From Moringa oleifera (Eukaryota > Streptophyta > Magnoliopsida > Brassicales > Moringaceae), in the NCBI GenBank assembly GCA_021397835.1, contig JAJFZO010000609.1, positions 6,698,001 through 6,762,000 of the forward strand: a stretch of 64,000 nt of DNA. The letters are read 5' to 3'. This document shows, piece after piece, positions 61,301 through 64,000 of the stretch (the first letter of the stretch is position 1; the number at the start of each line of letters is the position of its first letter). A program made the position numbers and the translations under genes. Below the pieces are notes generated by a model. It did no database searches. It was not told the origin of the DNA and saw only the letters and a program-made list of their open reading frames with translations.

Positions 61301-62854
61301 TTTCTGAAACAATTCAGTTGAGGAAATACTTGGATGAATCGGGAAGAAATCAGGTAGTAGCCAAAACTCTGGAGGTAAAGGGTTGCAACCTTCCCACTCG
61401 TACACGCCAAGTAACTAAGAGTAAACATGTCAATGTTGTAAGTAGAAGATATAATCAGTCCAAAGGGAAAGAAAGAAAACTTTTAGGTTTCCTGATCTTA
61501 TTTACAATAATTGGATTCTTAAGCAGTTTCCTTTCCTGTTCGTGATCGATGCAAGGGTAAGACGTGAATGCTTCTTTTCTAGTAAAAATTTGCCAATTGA
61601 ATTAATTATCTACATGCATGTCCCATCATGAATTAGTAAAAAGTAGCAGTACCGTGACCCAGAACTTGCCCCAGGATGGGATGGCCACCAGGCCACCATG
61701 GTCAAGGATCCACTTTCTGCCTCTCGCTACAGCCTTGTCCTCTCCGTCTTCAAGGCCCTCTCCCAGCAACCTCAGGGTAATGTAGTTCAGTGCTGATCCG
61801 AACATTGTGCTGTGACCCTCAATGTGTAGCCCCCAGCCTCCATCTTCATTCTGCCATCGCACTTATCCAACATAAATCTTGCCATTTACATGATCATTCG
61901 GCCTATTCTTCAACTACGATTATTTAACTTCAAATATTGGAGACAACAGGTGAATAAACTACCATACCTGATGATTATATATGTAGCGGATAATTTCCTT
62001 CTGGTGTTCTAATGATAGTACAGTGTTGACTGCACCAGTGATATACAATGCCATCACCTGCATATTACATGTAAGACCATTCGGCATCTTAGACTGATAT
62101 AAATAAATAATAAAGTAGCATTATATGAGAAAGGCACTACTAACCAAAGGAGGAAGGTAAAATAAAGCGCCAGCAGATTCAGCAGGCCAGTGGCCATCAT
62201 GAACCTGGATGGAAGAAAAGAAGCTGATTGCCCTTCTCAATGTGGCTGTCACTGCTTCCTCAGTTATCACTTCTGTTTCCTTCAGTTTCACTGGTGGTGG
62301 AATTGGTTCACATGGGTTCTCTTTTCTGAGCTGTTTAAGTTCACTCAAAGTGTTGGAAAAGTATAACGTAATTAAATCCATTCTTATCCTCGAGACCAAG
62401 ATTCAATTTTCAAGGCATAAACTGTGATAGTATAAAGATAATAACTGTCTTAATCTTATGATATTGGAACTTGCATTTACACAATTCTAAATATTATGGA
62501 TCTATATGGGTTTGTATATCTATAGAACTACATTTTTTTCTGTTTTTTTTTTTTTTTTATAACATCTTCCTTCTAAAGAAGAATATGGTACTTATAGGAC
62601 ATATTAATTTATAAATGCATATATGGTACATGTATGTATTGGTGTTAGTATATTTTTACCTGCATTCTCATCAAGAGATCAGCACTTTGTCTGACTTGAA
62701 ATCGATTCTTTTTAAATTCTTCACGAACCTTTTCGATTTGAGCTATTTCCTCGGCGGTTCCGGCATCCGGGTCGAACTCCCAGTGTTGTCTGCCTATATG
62801 ATTGTTTACTGTGGTTAGCCATGGACCGTCTTCTGCTATCTTTAATTTCCACAT
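58301..62854 (-). CDS. Oxidosqualene cyclase, lupeol/amyrin synthase type, 17 exons, 759 aa
   Basis: Cyclises 2,3-oxidosqualene to a triterpene, on ER membranes. Exons: 62854-62660, 62330-62145, 62057-61968, 61850-61653, 61414-61330, 61223-61057, 60961-60773, 60664-60551, 60405-60286, 60199-59978, 59851-59795, 59690-59644, 59560-59417, 59288-59111, 58889-58809, 58618-58535, 58423-58301. All phases join (2280 bp) with no internal stop, and length equals the family norm. It starts [11 protein letters not shown] repeats include QNEDGGWG (157-164), [15 protein letters not shown] and QMEDGDF. MLCYCR (254-259) has Leu255 where beta-amyrin synthases have Trp, the lupeol-synthase state; cycloartenol synthases have MWCHCR. 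The catalytic DCTAE box reads DSTAE (482-486, codon TCC at 60097-60095). The C-terminus has ITGGFMGNC where ITGxFMKNC is usual. Product not predictable with certainty. Confidence 0.95.
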
Positions 62855-63301
62855 TTTTATGGGATATATTTTCCTAAGAAAATATAAAAGAATAAAAAAC
62901 ATTAAGTTTAATCATGATTCACAAAAACAAAAAATAATAATAATAAATTCTTAAACCCAAGAAGCCTAGAAACCAGGAAGCACTTGAAGCAAACATCACC
63001 CAATAACATACACATCATATACAGCATTCATGTTACCCACTGAACAAGAAAAAAACAATATATATATATATATAGGAAGAGACAATAAGTTTTGGAAATT
63101 AAATGCAGAATTAAGAAAATCTTCATGGAAAAATAGCAGATCAGCGAGGAGCTAAAAGTTAATTAAGAAACTTCTTTAGTTGGGAAGACATGCATAACTG
63201 AAGACTTCGAGTGTTTTGTTTAAGAAAAAGTACGAAGCAAGAAAGATCGTAATAGTAACTGAAGAAGACATACCAGAGAACCTTTGTCTTTGCTATCTTT
63301 G
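62855..63301 (-). promoter_or_regulatory. Likely 5' UTR/promoter of the cyclase
   Basis: AT-rich, with a (TA)n run at 63057-63074. No TATA box can be assigned with confidence. Confidence 0.35.
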
Positions 63302-63637
63302 TCAATATTCCCCCTGAAAGGGAGTGGCTTCACCTGTAGCTTCAGCCTCAGTTTGTTGAACAGTACATATGAGAGCTTTCCAGAGGAAGCTTAGCTTTTC
63401 AATCTTTTTAACTGATTTGATGCCATTGCATGGCCCATCATAAATAGCTCGTGGAAGAAAATTAAAAGGACTGTGTGGTGCCGACAACAATCTTTCGAGA
63501 TTATCTGTAACATTTTGTTTTGCTAGCAAACACTGTACTGCCTTGTCTATGGATAAGAGTGTTTGATAATTGAATCTGATAAGACAGTAACTGACATATG
63601 AAACAGCACTGACATTAAATGTCATGTATAATTTCAA
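63302..63637 (-). CDS. Unrecognised 111-aa ORF upstream of the cyclase
   Basis: Open frame with a mixed amino-acid composition (SIDKAVQCLLAKQN, then LSAPHSPFNFLPRAIYDG) that is less AT-biased than nearby chance ORFs. I recognise no family. It could be an exon of an undetected gene, part of a longer 5' leader, or chance. Confidence 0.2.
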   Translation of the reverse strand: MKLYMTFNVSAVSYVSYCLIRFNYQTLLSIDKAVQCLLAKQNVTDNLERLLSAPHSPFNFLPRAIYDGPCNGIKSVKKIEKLSFLWKALICTVQQTEAEATGEATPFQGEY

Positions 63638-64000
63638 TTGATGTGATGTAACATAATAAAAAATAAATAATATAATAATTTTAAAAAAATAAATATATTT
63701 TAAAATTTCAATTAATAATTATTAAATATATATTGTAAAAATTAAGATATAAATCATCAAATTTTTATTTATAGGAATAAATTTTATAATTTATAACTTT
63801 ATTAACTTTGCTTTCTTTTTCCGTAAATAAAATTTTCAGTTCTCTCAAAATGAAATAATCAAATGTTTGTTTTTAATTGTATTGTCAATGCCATTTATTT
63901 TGATATTCTTTTTACTCAAAAAAGTTCTCATTAAATTATATGAGTATTGCTACATCAACATGCAAAAAGCAGCAAATGTTTTGTGTAAATATACATATTA
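63638..64000. other. AT-rich end of window
   Basis: Nothing recognisable. Confidence 0.5.

Noticed and set aside
58301..62854. The cyclase as a pseudogene or as cycloartenol synthase CAS1
   Set aside because: All 17 exons join in frame with good splice sites and normal length. MLCYCR and the overall sequence exclude the cycloartenol type, which has MWCHCR.
1..64000. CRISPR arrays, rRNA operons, bacterial-type operons or tRNA genes
   Set aside because: Exon-intron structure and protein content are plant nuclear. No regularly spaced repeats of CRISPR type, rRNA or tRNA signature was recognised by eye; a tRNAscan run would settle tRNAs.

Overview
The window is nuclear DNA from a eudicot plant. 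It is AT-rich and intron-rich, with GT-AG splice sites. About 60% of it is decayed transposable elements lying between four conserved plant genes. I cannot name the species.

The four genes are: (1) the C-terminal part of a TORTIFOLIA1/SPIRAL2-like microtubule-associated protein (+, 160-5102, 5' end outside the window); (2) a complete PBL17-like RLCK-VII receptor-like cytoplasmic kinase (-, 31209-36082, six exons, 480 aa); (3) a complete prefoldin subunit 1 gene (+, 50392-57023, six exons including one of 7 nt, 129 aa); (4) a complete oxidosqualene cyclase of the lupeol/amyrin type (-, 58301-62854, 17 exons, 759 aa). From memory, relatives of all four lie close together on Arabidopsis chromosome 2, so this looks like an ancestral gene block inflated by transposons.

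Repeat layout. 6.8-10.9 kb: Ty1/copia remnant (-) carrying a 502-bp foldback MITE with a 9-bp target duplication. 10.9-24.8 kb: Ty3/gypsy remnant (+) whose gag-protease region is present as three tandem copies of about 1.63 kb, and whose integrase is split by a second copia element (19559-23813, -) with both LTRs and a 5-bp target duplication. 25.0-28.6 kb: a second gypsy remnant (-) facing the first. 28.6-31.2 kb: AT-rich DNA with a foldback repeat. 36.6-41.3 kb: AT-rich, with a small hairpin element. 41.3-48.7 kb: what looks like a decayed Kaonashi-type Mutator-like element, with a DUF1985-like segment and a Ulp1-like cysteine protease on + and a mudrA N-terminal region on -, itself interrupted by a probable solo LTR. 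The 4.9-kb second intron of the prefoldin gene holds two antisense LINE fragments.

The points most worth checking are the Ulp1/mudrA element, the gag triplication, the altered DCTAE motif (DSTAE) in an otherwise intact cyclase, an apparent one-base frameshift in the TORTIFOLIA1-like gene, its GC-AG intron, and the 7-nt microexon. Exon borders were set by eye from reading frame, splice consensus and remembered family sequences; no alignment was run.
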